From Varroa destructor (taxonomy: Eukaryota > Arthropoda > Arachnida > Mesostigmata > Varroidae), in NCBI RefSeq assembly GCF_002443255.2, contig NW_019211456.1, positions 58,199,578 through 58,263,577 on the forward strand: 64,000 nt of DNA, written 5' to 3'. The notes under the pieces are model-generated. The model searched no databases and was not told the DNA's origin. It saw only the letters and a program-made list of their open reading frames with translations. The position numbers and the translations under genes are program-made. Each line of letters begins with the position of its first letter. The stretch's first letter is position 1. Shown here one piece after another: positions 50,999 to 63,560 of this stretch.

Positions 50999-53984
50999 TT
51001 ACCAGCCTGCTTAATGAAAACTTTTCTTAGCCACTTCGTCTTTATTTTTTTCGATTATTCCCATTTTCAGCTTTCTCTGGTCCCTCATCATCCTCCGGGC
51101 CAAGTGTAATAGCAGGTATGAATTATAATATATACATTATAACTTGTCGGCTGGTTCCTAATTATCGTTGTTATCATCAGTTACCAACGACGCAACCGGA
51201 ACAGATTTATGGCCGCAGGGATGAAATTGGACAGAAAGGGAGCTGATTTCGAGCTAACTCCTGGCTACCTTTTTATGCGAAGTTAGACCGGTAGTAGGAA
51301 TCGCATTGATACTGATAGGAGTTAAAATAACATTCATTAATGATCCCGAGGGCGGGCACTTTTCATTTAGGGCGGAGAATATTGGTGCGGAAATATAAAC
51401 TGTGTGCAAAGTAACGATCCGCTGGGTCGACGGGCAAGCAGCGCTGTGCTATATAGGTCACTTTTTCTTGAGACGGTAATCTGCGGCTCTATCTGTTTTG
51501 TGACATTCTACACATCCAGCCGTCGGCCGACTTACTTTCGTATCTGTAGTCGGAAATGGTCACACAACAACAATGCGCAGACTTTAGCAAAGTAGTTGAC
51601 GGCCACCACCTGTCTAATACTCTTCATTGGAGCCCTCAAGGTATCGTGTTTTTATAGTACCGCCATTATCATCACCATTATAGCTCCTATAGAATTTTGT
51701 CTCTTCGCATGATTTAGGTAATCGAAGCAATATCAATCATTTTCATCGTCGGCGTCGTAATAATTTATGAATCAATATTATAATACTACTATAAATGTTA
51801 CAGTTATCGAGTGGTACGCAATAGCAGCCGTAAAGTCACAGACTGAGCGGTATGACTTTTTCAAATGTCTTCCCCGTCCCCAGGTTTCACGCTGAGAACG
51901 AGGGGCAATTGAGTGCACACCGAGTACGGGAATTAAATACGTGCCAGAACATTAAGCGTAACGCTTGTGTGCGCGGAGTTAGTGACAAACACCATTTGAT
52001 GTGTGACATCGAAGAATAGTTGAAGCGACGGTCTTTACCACATACGGCAGTTATTTAACCTTGTGAGAACTCGTAGGAAGTAGGTGCGCGCTAAGCATTA
52101 AGGAAAAACTAAATAGGTATGCATGCCCCTTTCTGTTGTTGGGAAAGTGGTGGTGGTTAACTCCACAGTTATCGTTAGGGTAACTCTGATGTATTCCTCA
52201 CTCCGATTAGATACAAGTGACATGTTACTATAGGCATAGTTTTGATGTAAGCGTTACCACAAGTATTTTGCTTTATTTAATAATTATAGTTATACACTTA
52301 CTCTATATCTGTTTTGTGACAGTAATAATATGGATTGAAGACCTTGAAACGAACCGTCAGCTCAACCTTAATGTATGTATACATAGCTCTCGCATTACGA
52401 CATCGTGCCTGTTGAAGTCGTGATACTGTTCAATCAGTCACAGCAAATCAATCAAAATAGCATCGCTTTACCCCATGTTGCCTACGACAAGAAGAGCGTC
52501 GTCCGCCTGTTTCGCTGCCCGTTCCCTTTTCCTTTGCCCATACTCGTACTCTTTCTATCGTAAATATATTATCATCACTCTTACAGCTATAATGATATTT
52601 ATTCGCATCATCCCTTTTATTATAATTGAATTGTTATCATATGGATAGTTCTTAACTTTTCCAACATGGCTCAGTCGTTTAAGCTGCTGAATTTAATGCA
52701 AGATTAATGAATAGCTAATATTCAATTCAGTTAAAATAGTCAACAAACAATACATTGTTACGTTAGATACGGTGCCATGTGGTACGGACGCTGAAGACCG
52801 GGGCCGCGGACCCCGCCGGGACGTAGGGGCCTAGTCCCGGGGCTTCCTAAATGATTCCCTGTTGACCTCAGTCAGGTTTCCGCAGCGCGGCCTACCTACG
52901 CTGATCGGCGATAGTAAATCCACAATCGATGCTCTAGATCTTGAATCATCACCATCGCCGACATCATCATCATCAGCCGCCTGTTATGTTTTCCGTTTCA
53001 CATTCTACCGATATTTCTCCTTTAGACTACGACTCTTTGGTGAGTCACACGCAACACACGCACAGACACGCTTCCGCACACATTCGTCACAGCAGTAGTT
53101 CTTCAAATTACCGCTACTTTTTTCTCGTTAATTTATGCTTATTATCATTATCCGTCATCAATATCGTCGTGTTGACGCTCTTCATTCTTCGTCGTCATCG
53201 CTGTACGATCTCTGTCTGTTGTCGCGTGACGACGAGCACAGGCAATACGTATTCATAAGCGTGTGCCTTGACCCCGCATGCTCAGACTGCATAGTGCTCG
53301 ATAAGCCAACGAGGCATTTTCCTTGAAATTTATTATTTCTGTTTCTTTGTATTTGTTCGTACGTACAAGATGCCTAAATAAGTACGTTTCATCGAAAATA
53401 GTTCCGATAAAAGACAAAATAGGTACTTGTTACTGTGTTCGTTTGGCTGTTGTTATTCAGCAGACCAATAGACCGTCGATTTATTCGAAATCCTCAACGC
53501 TCGATCAAAGCAATTTGCTTAATTCATTGCTTCATCTGTAAGCAAATAGCTGTTTATGTGCGTGTGTGTTTATACGGCTTCAATTTATAGTACCGTCATC
53601 GTTATTACAATCGTCATTGTAATATTTGTGCATGTATTTAGGTATGTGAATCTTTTTCTACCATTTCTGTTGACTTTGTTTACCTTTAAATCGATTGTAG
53701 CCTTGTTAGCGCTGGTTGTATCGTTTGAAAACTGGGAAAGGCTTAGATAGTTATCGAAAAGCGAACGAAAACAGGAGGCGGTCATCAACGTCAGTGCGTA
53801 TACCGTGAAGTTTGGCCTGGCACATTATAAAGGGGAAAACATTTCGTTGTAGATTCGTTGGTGTCACAGGTGGAGTGAAGATAGGTCGGGTCTCTGCGTC
53901 AGCCATCTATATTAGCCATTGTATGAGGGTGTGAATGCGTACTATCGCGTATTGTGTACGTTTTCCGTGTTGGCAAAACGATGA

Positions 53985-54024
53985 AAGCAGAAGCAGAAGC
54001 AGCAGCAGCAGCAGCAGCAGCAGC
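53985..54024. repeat. (CAG)n microsatellite
   Basis: AAGCAG units grading into about nine CAG units. Confidence 0.95.
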
Positions 54025-54645
54025 AATAGTAGTACTAGGTACGATACCCCCTATCGGTCGCGCAACGGTGGTACCTCGTTGTCCGCAATTGTTTTTTTGT
54101 TCCTTTTCATTGCTGCTGTTGCTGTTCTATTTTTTCCATGTATATATCGGAGTTGTAAGCCGAGTCGTTGCAGTTGTTACGCAGTGATCGAGGAGTTAGT
54201 ATTGTGATTATTATAAATAGCGGTGCTAGTTTTATAATCACTATAACAATTATGTATATCATTGTTGTTAATTTATATTATAGTACTATAAGTGTTGTTT
54301 AGTTTCACCGATTTCATTTGGTCCCATAGAGCCATCGGTATGCCTCAACGACAAAGGGGTAGCATCAACGCCTCTCATCATTTTGGTTACTACGAGAACG
54401 TTTGTGCTATATCTCGATCGACAAAAACGATAACGTTCCCTGTCGGTGCTGGCACAATAAGCTGCCCCTTACTTAGTAGTTATTCCTGATCGAGGTCATG
54501 TGACGACCTGAAAATCTTCATAGACCAGAGGGTGACCACTTGTATCATACGCGTATACTTTTTTACACCACGAGATCACTGAAAAGGCAGCAGTTGGGTG
54601 AGTGGGTGGAGAGTTGAATCTATTAAACCCAACCCTCATATTTTA

Positions 54646-54872
54646 TTAAGGTTCTAATGTTCTGGCTATGTCCGGGAACATAGATGACGAAAAGTCGCAT
54701 TGCTCGTAATCATCTAGCAAGACTTGGTTCGGAGACTCTGGAGTTCTACACATACATGTTCCTTTATTGGTAATGTCGATACTGTGATCATTACTATTCG
54801 TATGTAGTATCATCGCTATTAGAACGGCGCTGCAGTGTCGCTCGCTATCGTGGTCTTCAGTTTCGTAATTTC
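54646..54872 (-). CDS. candidate alternative terminal exon of Shaw
   Basis: A T-rich acceptor (CCGTTGTTGTTAG) is followed by a frame entered in phase 1, the same phase as every Shaw junction. It encodes NYETEDHDSERHCSAVLIAM, continues with Cys/Thr-rich sequence, and ends CDFSSSMFPDIARTLEP before two stop codons. The stops overlap AATAAA at 54642-54647, a canonical polyadenylation signal. Kv3 genes of other animals are known to vary their C-termini by alternative 3' exons, so a second ending for Shaw is plausible. It lies 4 kb beyond the first terminal exon. It could also belong to another gene whose upstream exons I did not find, or be chance. Confidence 0.4.
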
Positions 54873-55143
54873 CTAACAACAACGGTACTTTCTCCTGCCA
54901 TTGATTAATTGCTTTTTGAATTGGTCCCGACCGGAGAGAGCGAGACGTCCCGGCCGGCCGCCATACGTTTCATTTGGTCATTTTAGGAGGTGGGATAGTT
55001 GATATGTGTAACATATGTTCACTGGCTGGCGATAAGGGCGGTCAACAGGGGTAGCCATATTTTTTTTCCTCAAAAGATAAAGGAGTCATGGATACACGTG
55101 AATGTTGTGTGACAGAAACCTCTACCAAAAGCGAGGGGTACCT

Positions 55144-55144
<1 letters not shown>

Positions 55145-55174
<30 letters not shown>

Positions 55175-55175
55175 A
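55145..55175. repeat. (GCC)n microsatellite
   Basis: About ten uninterrupted GCC units in otherwise AT-rich DNA. Confidence 0.95.
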
Positions 55176-55891
55176 CACCCTGGTTCCCGTGAAATCTATT
55201 TGATGCAATATTCGCTTTGCTCTTGGTTATTGAATGGCGATTCAAAATCTACCTTTGCTGTACATTTATCAATACCATTGAACGAGCCTGCAATGATATT
55301 TCAAGTGATGAGGCGATAACACTCCTAAGCATTAGGTTCAATGCGTCGTCTAGACGCTGATTAGTCGATCAGCTTTACTCCATTTCTTATATCGGTGTGT
55401 TCACGCTATGCGCCATTTTTGTGGCCATACTTTTACTGCCTGCATAATCATGACCATGAGCATGCGTTCAACGTCGATTATCGTCTTCAGTTGCCCCTTA
55501 ACCTTACTTTTTCTTCTTCTTCTTCTGACATACGAATGTATGTCTGATACTTTCATATGCAACTCATTCAAAGCTACCACTCCTGGTACAATCAACTAGC
55601 TCGGTAATTACTTAGCACTATGAGACGTTCAAATACATGTTTATTTACACTTTCGTTGGAGCACCTTAATAGTATTTTGAAAGGCATACTACTAATTCCT
55701 CTCAGCCTTAATATACAATTTATCTTTTGTTTGAAATTGTCAGTCGATGGTTCTCGGGACGTTACGAAATAGCTTGACAGTTCTTCCTGCCTTTTTTGAC
55801 ACTAACGTTCAATGGTAACAAAGTCTTCCAAATTACCAAGATGCAGTGTATCATCGAATAGTCAAGCATTCGAATATGTTGTGATACATAC

Positions 55892-56002
55892 TTTGTAGGA
55901 TTCAGACGACCATGTCTCTAGCCTGGTAAAGTACCGATTGACCCACCACGAAGTGTGACCTATCTCGTTTGTGAATTCATTTGTGCTTTCGGGGCTGTTC
56001 AT
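55892..56002 (-). CDS. possible first coding exon, unknown
   Basis: An ATG at 56002, with an in-frame stop 9 bases upstream and an acceptor (TTACCTGTAG) 15 bases upstream, opens 37 codons. They start MNSPESTNEFTNEIGHTSWW and end in ETWSSESYK before a donor AAA/GTATGT in phase 0. Amino-acid use looks genuine, with several Trp. No following phase-0 exon was found. The same acceptor also opens a short frame ending PLSDDEQPRKHK in phase 1, which would fit as yet another Shaw ending. Random matches of this size are possible in the window. Confidence 0.25.
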
Positions 56003-56741
56003 CGTCACTCAAGGGTCCTACAGGTAAAAAGATCAAGCTTCTGTAATGAGCTCGATTGTATTAGTTTGGTCTAGCTTTGTCTCACAGGATGTCGGGTCTA
56101 CAGCAGCACGTATACTCATACGACATGAGCAGTATCGAAGATATATACAGAGTTATCGTTAGCTAGGTAATTAGTATTGTAATGACATAATTGGTTGTAG
56201 CAGGTAAAGCATTCACCCCCCCCCCCCAAAAAAAAAAAGCATATTTAGGTGGAGGATATATATGTGTGTGTATGATAGTTACGCTATTCGGTAATACTTT
56301 GGTTGGGAGCTAAAAGCAGAGGGAGAAACTGGGCTATCGGACTTCAATGGTAAATTACCAAGACAAATCGCTCGAACAACATTTAATTGCCATCGTAAGC
56401 CACGACGAAACGATCTTTAGAAGCAGTATCCTTCTATTTCTACAAAATGTAAAAGAATATTTTTCTATGTTGCTGGACCACCCATTTCTTTTTCGCAGAA
56501 GGCTATATCATAGCGTTAGAAATATATGATGCAGCGAAAGGAAGATCAATTTCGGTTTGAACATGCTGAATCGTAGTTAAATAGCCTCTCTTAGTATCAA
56601 GAATGAACGCTGAAGATGTGGCGGAAGAGGTTGAAGGCGCTGTTATTTTGATTTAAATTTATCTTTTTTTTTCTCATGAAAATACTTAAAGCATTGAGAG
56701 TTAGTCATAATTGAGGTAGGCCAAGACAATCGTAAATATAC

Positions 56742-56871
56742 CTTTGACGCAGTTCTTTGGAACTTTAAGATCTTGAACGCATTACGGACAAAGAAACATC
56801 CGCTGATCTCCTCTATAGAAGTCAGGCCGCTTATTGTCAGGCTAGCAGCATTTCGCTTATCTTCTAGGTAC
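56742..56871 (-). CDS. possible internal exon, unknown
   Basis: Bounded by a good acceptor (TTTATTCATCACAG) and donor (TCAAAG/GTATAT), this 130-base frame is entered in phase 2 and left in phase 0. It encodes YLEDKRNAASLTISGLTSIE, then EISGCFFVRNAFKILKFQRT. It reads like a folded domain segment, but I do not recognise it. Its phases do not fit the Shaw exons, so it would belong to another gene. No partner exons were found. Confidence 0.25.
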
Positions 56872-58877
56872 CTGTGATGAATAAAGTAATATATATTCAT
56901 ATATGCTCACCGTTACAAAACAGTAGCAATAATTCTGTCGTCCAGCAGATCAGCCTTTGCACCGTGTGACAAGTGCATAGTAATGGGTTCGATAATTGAA
57001 CGTAGACGTTTTTTTCTTCATTCTTACGCGCTCTTCATCTCATCATCTGTTTACTTCGCCAGCCAACTGGCAATAATGACGGCCATTGATAGCGGCGATC
57101 GATACGATGCCAGCCGTAGTAGTTGTGGTGACCCGTGCTCAAGATGAATTCTACTTCCTTATCATTCGTTTACTGATGCTTTTCTCTTTTCCTTTTTGTC
57201 TTGGCACACCAGAGTTTTGTTCTCGCTATGTTTACTGCTGATTACTTATTTAGTTAGTTTCTGATATTTATTGAATTTCTACTGGCAGGGTTAACATCGA
57301 CTAGAATGAATTATTTCTGCACCGGTCCACGACGTGCGACTAATGCGACGAAACATAATAAAAAAAAAATCGACTAACCAGTCAAACACTGGACTATTTG
57401 TCGAACCGTTACATCACTTACATTTTTAAAAAATTGGGCCTTTTGCACGTATAATACAGGCTGTTGACAAGGCTATAGAACATGGCCAATTATCTTCGAA
57501 AATTTCGGTATTAGGTAGGAGTGCGGAAAACACCTACAGTATAAATTCAGCTGATATTAGCACTCGTTTTATTACTGTTTTCTATTTCAAATTCGCAGAC
57601 TATCATTGAATTGTTAGGAACAAGCGAATGGAAATTCGCCATTTGCGTAGAATAGAAGTCCTCTTGTCAAAAAAGATAGAAACACGCACAAGACGACTCG
57701 GTGATTTGAAAGCGATTCATCTATGGATACTATTGCTATTGTAGATGTCTATTTGTATATTGTCATTCGTTGACAGAGTCTAGAATTCAAATTGAGAACG
57801 TTACTCAAGAGGTTAACGAGGATCCAAACGGCGATTGCAGTGGTAGGGAACGATCGTTAAAAGTTCATTGGGGGTTGCAAAGAATGGATCTTTATATGCA
57901 ATAATCACAGTCACTCGAACACTGCGAGGAAAAATAAAGTTGCGGAAACAAGCTCTTTCACACTGATTCACGATAGTGTTATTGTTTTTTCACGTATGGT
58001 AAATGGAAAACGCACCAGATCGTTCTCTTCGTAATAGCTATTGTGTAAGCATAATTACAGCTGTAATTTTATTTTATAATCTTAGTTTTTGCTGTTGATG
58101 CAAATTAGGCTAATATCATAGAGAGTCGCCGTCTGATCGCCAGGAAAAGCAGTTGGACTTCGAGCACAGATTTAGCGCCACGACTGCTATCCATGAGATC
58201 GGTCCATTGGTCTATGTTTATTTGTTACCTTTCTGTAGTAGTAGTAGCAGTAGTAACAGTAAACCGTGTGTATATAGATACGTCTTCGGCCCGTGCGTCT
58301 TTCCCTCCGACAGACCACGTTGCTAGAACGACATAGTCCGTCTCGTCTCTTTCGGGTGTACTTGTAACCGTGTGTGTTACACTATGTTCAAGCTGATTGG
58401 CATGAGAAGCACCGAGTCAGAAGCATGCTACGATAGTGCGATCCCGTTGATGCACTTCGCATCTTGCATATTTGTCTGCAGTTGCTTATGCTTCCTAACT
58501 TACGGACTGCGTGAATAAGATTTCACTGCTTGCGGTAGACGGGCATAGTTTCGAAAAATTGTAAACAGTTACCATTGCTAGTACTAGAACTACTGCGACC
58601 AGTCTTCATTCCTCTGGGATGGCCGGGACGGAATAGGTGTCCTGACATTGACTGGTTCGTTTCTACAATTGCTTACATATATGTGCACGTTTTCCAGCGA
58701 GTGTCGTGATCACCTGAATCCCTAGAGGGCAAGTGCCAATTTTTGTTTTTTAAAACCATTTAGGCGTCGTCCTCTATATGTGTGCGGCTATGTTGATATG
58801 CTGATTAGCCTTATCATCACCAACTATCTACCCGGTCCTAAGCTAACGTCTAGTCGATGTCTGAGTTCGGCCCCTTG

Positions 58878-61800
58878 TTACGCCGCCAGTTGCAACGGGA
58901 AAGGATCATTGGCAGGCGCTTTTGTGGTTGTTCCAGAACTACTTGCGCCCCCCGGACTCGTAGGGGCTGCCGACGTGGAGCCCGAAGCTGCAACGGTACA
59001 GAAGCCCAAAAAGTAGGGACAAAAGCCGTGGTTAGAAGCGAGGAATAGAGTTATGATCCGCATGAGTAGGTATCTGTTCTAGCTCCTTGCACCTAAAGAC
59101 AACTTGTAGGGATTGTGTCACGAGTGAAGATTAGTGATAATCGTTTCTTTGAATTGATAAACACGTGAAACACTATTAATATGATAAGGCCTGCCAGCTA
59201 AGGAAAGATGGATTTTTACCACACGATATTTGAGCAAAAGCGGACATGGCAAACGCTTTTTTTCTTTTTTAGCATAATATGAGCTTACGTTGCATGGCAG
59301 ATGATGTTGCTCCGGGGCTGACGGAGACTGGTTTATTCTGATCGCTTGGTCGCCGCGGCTTCGCATTAGGGTTGAGACCTTCGGCGTGGTTGATGGACAG
59401 CATCGGGACGTACTCCTCTTTGAGCACCGGGGCTATACAAAAACATAAAATAGATAACAATAAGCGGGACGATAACAGCAATAACAATGGGAACGGGAAA
59501 GTTAGAAATCAGCCTGTGTAACATTGGCATTGTCGGAAGCTTTGCAAAAGTAAATAACGTACGTACTAGATTAAAGAGCGCGCAGGGTAAGGGATGATAG
59601 AGCCGCATATAAAACAAGGCTAGAGACATTGGAATAGATAGCAGGTTTCTATTTCGGCCAATCGGAGAAAGTTAGGAGGCAGCAGGATAGGGTAAAAGGG
59701 GGTAGAGAGCATATATATATAGGTTGTCCGTCCAACAGCCCCTCGGAAACGTCACTGCTTCTCTGTTCCATCTCAAATGTGGACTTTTTCTCTCTGTGCG
59801 TGCAGTGCGTGGTTCTACTCTTCGCATTACCCCATAGCGTGTTCAATAGCAGACCAATTAGCCACGTGCACATCGCTCACGGATGGGTACTTACCTCGCG
59901 GTTTTAACGGCGGTCGTGGTGGTCGAATTGGATCGTCTGTACCTTGTCGTCCTGGACATGGACAAATTGTGGACACAGGAACAAAAGAGAAACACATGGT
60001 TGAATTAATTTGTGAGTTTGCATAAACTGCGTATGTAACGCACATTATCAAAAAGCGGCATATTCTAGGTGCTTAGGGCGGAGGAGTTGAATGCGTTTTA
60101 AGGATTCAGCATAGGTCTTAAAAATTGAGGGTAAATATACAATTCATCATACAGTAGTGTAATGTTCAGTACTAATGTTTCCTTTAATTAATAAAAGGTC
60201 GTAATTGAAAGGCTGTGGAAAATGTTAACGTATAATAGTTAGCATTTAATGCTAACCGCGGTCGCGACTCAATAAGCTACGTTATAAACAATATATGTAT
60301 TTTTTATCGCCCATTTGTCGACTTAAGTTCAGTAGGAGAACATTGGGCGCTAAAACGAATAAATGGGTTTGAAACCAAGCGACCGTAATGCATTTATTGT
60401 TGGTAGCTGGGCATCACGGGAATAGAATTCACTTAACCCTTTCCAAAAAACACTCAAAATACACCATTACGCATCACTGTCGTGAAAATATTCAAGTTCC
60501 GCCAGTACGCGCCTAAATATAGACCTGGAACATTATTTTAGGATACGAAGGAACACATTAGGATTGAATTTAAAAATAGCAAGAATATAGTTTTTCAGGC
60601 TATTGTCTATTTATTATAACGTGGCGCTGCACCTGCATTACTGGTAACGATTATTTGCGGTGATAAGAAAAAGCAATATAACCCATCTAAAGGTGCTTAC
60701 GTAAATCTACGAAACCATCAAACATCCTAAGTAGGATTATATTGGATACTTTAGCCTGTAATATACTTATACACAACCATTTTAGTAAAAATAAGATAAC
60801 TTTACGAGCTCTTTTGCTAACCTTTTCAATTATCATCTATGTGAAACTTTTGTGTGGGCGGTATAGTGCGGCACGATAATCACCTGGTTTCGGCTAGTGT
60901 CGGATTGAATAGTTCGTGAAACATAACCTTAAGTTTGATGCAATTACTTATAGAAAGTTCTTATTTTTTAGCATTATACATCCTCTATTCAACAAGGCCT
61001 TTTTGTTGTTTATGAGAGCTACCAAGAGGTACTTTATTCTACCGAATATGCCCTGTGCGTTGGGTGACAGCTAAATTCCAACTCCAATAGCCAGAATTTT
61101 ATTTAAGCAAGTAATGTATCCTTAATAGAGCAATAACGTCAATGTAGTTAGAGGAATCCCACGACTTCGAAGATCTCGGATGCTTTATTTTTAAAAAATT
61201 CTTTACATATGGTCAGAAGTAAGACTGTGAAGTCCAGTTGTTGTCGTTTTTGGTTCATTGACCTTTTGGAGTGATTTAAGGAGGTACAAGGGAGCCAGAA
61301 CAGGTTTATATATCGACTGCAAAATGCATTGAACAAAGTGAAGTACACTGTTACATTACTGCGGTGTCACTACTAATGCTTAGGTAACGAAAAAGGTTTT
61401 CTTGTACATGGGTCGTAAACCTAAGCACTTTAGCAAAGCAGTTTTGCTGCAAGCGACGTTATCTAATCATTCGTTTACTCAATCGGAGCCTCGCTTCTGG
61501 ACTCACCTAACTTGCTGCTTATCGTGGCGTCTCGGAATCCCTTGACGTCGTGGGCAGCGCCTCGGCGATTCGGCCCCCGGGGCACTTCGACCGGGAGAAC
61601 TCGGCGCCGCTTTTTGGGCAGCTTGGCCCTCGCTTGTGTATGCGAATAGAACATAGCAAAATTGGATACAATAACAGGTACTGGCAGCGCAATGGTCAAC
61701 ACTCCGGCCAGGGCGCAGAGTGCTCCGACAAACATTCCCGCGTAGGTTTTCGGGGCCATATCCCCGTAGCCTACAGTGGTCATCGTGACCAGGGCCCACC

Positions 61801-62896
61801 AAAGGCCGAGCGGGATCGAATTGAAGTCGTTGTCGGGGTTTGTCTGGATCCTCTCAGCGTAGTAGACGAGCGACGCGAATATCACAATGCCGAGAACGAG
61901 GAAGAAGACTAACAAGATCAACTCCCCCGCGCTTGCCTTGAACGTCTGTATGAGGATTTTCAGACCGGCCGAATGGCGTGTTAATTTAAATAACCGCATA
62001 ATACGGATAATAGAGAAAAATTCAAGTATGTCTGCATTTTCTAGATGAGAGGCAAACCTCTGGAGAGCCAAGTCAATGTAAAAAGACAGTGTGGCTGTAA
62101 AGTCAATGATATTGACCGCGCCACGAGCAAAATCCAACTTTGACGGTGACGCTATAAAACGCGTCAAGATTTCGATGGTGAACCATGCGTTGCAGACGAC
62201 TTCGATATAGAAGAAGGCCTCATGCGGGTTCGTTTGTTGCTTGTCAAGGGTCCAAGCAAGTTCCTGTGTCGACGTCTGAATCGTGATATTCTTTATAACT
62301 GGTACTCTCATATTTGGATGCGTTTTTAGACAAAACGACAATATAGAAATGCAGATGAAAAACACCGACATAACACCGATCACCTTAGCCGCTGTTGACG
62401 AATATGGCTCATCAAATAATGACCATATTTTAGGTTTGGTCTTTTGCCACCAGGTGATTCGGCCGGCGTAGTAGTCTTCCTCAAAGCCGAACTTCCGCGC
62501 GATTTCTTCGTCGCTGGGCTTGTCGGTATCCAGATCAAGTCTATCGAGCACTGCCAACGTCTCCTGGGCATCTCGATGCTGTGTGTAGGTCATCCAACAG
62601 CACGGCTCGACCTGATTCGCGTCCAGCCCCCAAAATTCAAGCTCCTCTTCAAACAGAGGACCGCACACGTCCGTCGGATAGTGTAGTTTACCAGTGCGGT
62701 AATAATTAAGGATTTGGGCGAACACACCCGGATGTCTGTCGAAAAAATACTCGTTCAATATTGGATCATAATTTGCAAGCGCCTCTGTCAAACGAGAAAG
62801 GCGCGTCGCTGGGATCTTTTTGAGGGTGGCCTTGTACGTCTCGTGGCGGATCCCTCCCACGTTGAGCACAACCCGGTTCTCGGCGTCGAGGTTCAT
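58878..62896 (-). CDS. Shaw: Shaw (Kv3) voltage-gated potassium channel, 4 coding exons
   Basis: Exons 61507-62896, 59895-59951, 59289-59432 and 58878-58987 join in phase 1 throughout, giving 1,701 bases and 566 residues. The first exon carries the whole channel core. The T1 tetramerisation domain is at residues 8-105, with [18 protein letters not shown] and the zinc ligands His72, Cys78, Cys99 and Cys100 of non-Shaker Kv channels. S1 is at about 171-192, S2 226-248 and S3 261-280. S4 is at 294-312, with Arg298, Arg301, Lys304 and Arg307 spaced every third residue. S5 is at 325-347. The pore loop has TMTTVGYGD (371-379), and S6 has the PVPVIV hinge. Long blocks match fly Shaw as I recall it, including [12 protein letters not shown] after S6. 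Fly Shaw gives non-inactivating, weakly voltage-dependent K+ current in neurons. The later exons encode a disordered Pro/Ser/Thr/Gly-rich tail. Donor sites GTGAGT and GTAAGT are strong. If the first intron is retained, the protein ends [14 protein letters not shown]. The 5' side is GC-rich. Confidence 0.93.
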
Positions 62897-62899
62897 CGC

Positions 62900-63560
62900 G
62901 GGCGCTTCTGCACCTGAGGCCGACGCCCGGGTCGGGCCGACCTCGCTGCGAGCGCGTCACTCTGACTTCGCGATACTCTGGGGCGCGCAAATAACAGCCG
63001 AACGGCGGCGGCGGCGACAACAACAGCAACAACAAAAGCGACGGCGGCTGCTGCGCGTCTCTTTGGGGGTGGCGGCGACGGCGGCAGGAGCGACTGCGCG
63101 CTCTTCTGTGTAACGATGATCATCGGCGAACGCACGGCGCGGGCCGCTCGCCCGCCCCACAATTGCAATCCGCCTCTTTTTCGAGCAAACCTTCGTCGTC
63201 AACAGCAGCAGCACAAATAGGAATGCAGACTTGAACGCCGGCTCTAGCACTAATCAACGCCAATGCGTCCAGTGTAACTGTTATCAATATCCGCATCACA
63301 ACCACAAAGATGACTCCGCACACTGCTGCTACTGTTTTTATTTTTGATATCTTTTTTATTGCTGCTGCCTCTTCCGTTGATTATAATAGCAGATATGCCG
63401 TTGTTGATTCAGCTGTTACTTCTTCTTTTTCTGTTGTTCCCTTTGCTGGAGCATACAATCAGTCCATTCGCAACTGCAATCCACAACCGCAGCTGGTAAC
63501 CGCGTCCAGCGCCAGCGGAAAGCCCCCGCGTCGCAACGACGACGACGCCACTGACGATCG
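62900..63560. promoter_or_regulatory. GC- and CpG-rich 5' flank of Shaw with CNG repeats
   Basis: Just upstream of the Shaw ATG the DNA becomes GC-rich, with many CG dinucleotides and CGG/CAA/CAG triplets (for example 63005-63035). On the minus strand CCTCAGGTGCAG lies 12 bases before the ATG and could be an acceptor for a non-coding first exon. Several overlapping ORFs on both strands here follow from composition. I take the region as 5' untranslated sequence and/or promoter. Confidence 0.45.

Larger units (their letters stand above)
50691..54640. repeat. triplet-repeat-rich intergenic region
   Basis: A pyrimidine-rich tract (about 50700-50830) is followed by dispersed ATC, GTC and CAG triplets over nearly 4 kb. 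These include an (ATC/GTC)n block at about 50960-50998 and a CAG block at about 53985-54024. The triplets give several overlapping plus-strand ORFs rich in Ser, His, Ala or Val that do not look like real proteins. A GC-rich hairpin lies at 52816-52840. It may be the 3' flank of Shaw or plain low-complexity DNA. Confidence 0.5.
54873..58877. other. 3' flank of Shaw, mostly non-coding
   Basis: Between the main Shaw stop and the candidate alternative exon. Contains a (GCC)n run at 55145-55175, a C-run plus A-run at 56215-56239, and the two doubtful splice-bounded ORFs listed separately. On the minus strand AATAAA occurs near 58070 and 57266, either of which could end the Shaw transcript. Confidence 0.4.

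Noticed and set aside
52941..53258. Plus-strand ORF with a His-rich start and a hydrophobic helix
   Set aside because: The His and Ser runs come from ATC/CAT triplets and there is no supporting splice or start evidence apart from an internal ATG at 52986.
53556..53750. Hydrophobic plus-strand ORF
   Set aside because: Val/Ile runs reflect GTC/ATC/ATT triplets rather than a designed membrane protein.
61503..61912. Long ORFs on both strands overlapping the Shaw core exon
   Set aside because: Shadow frames of a highly conserved coding exon.
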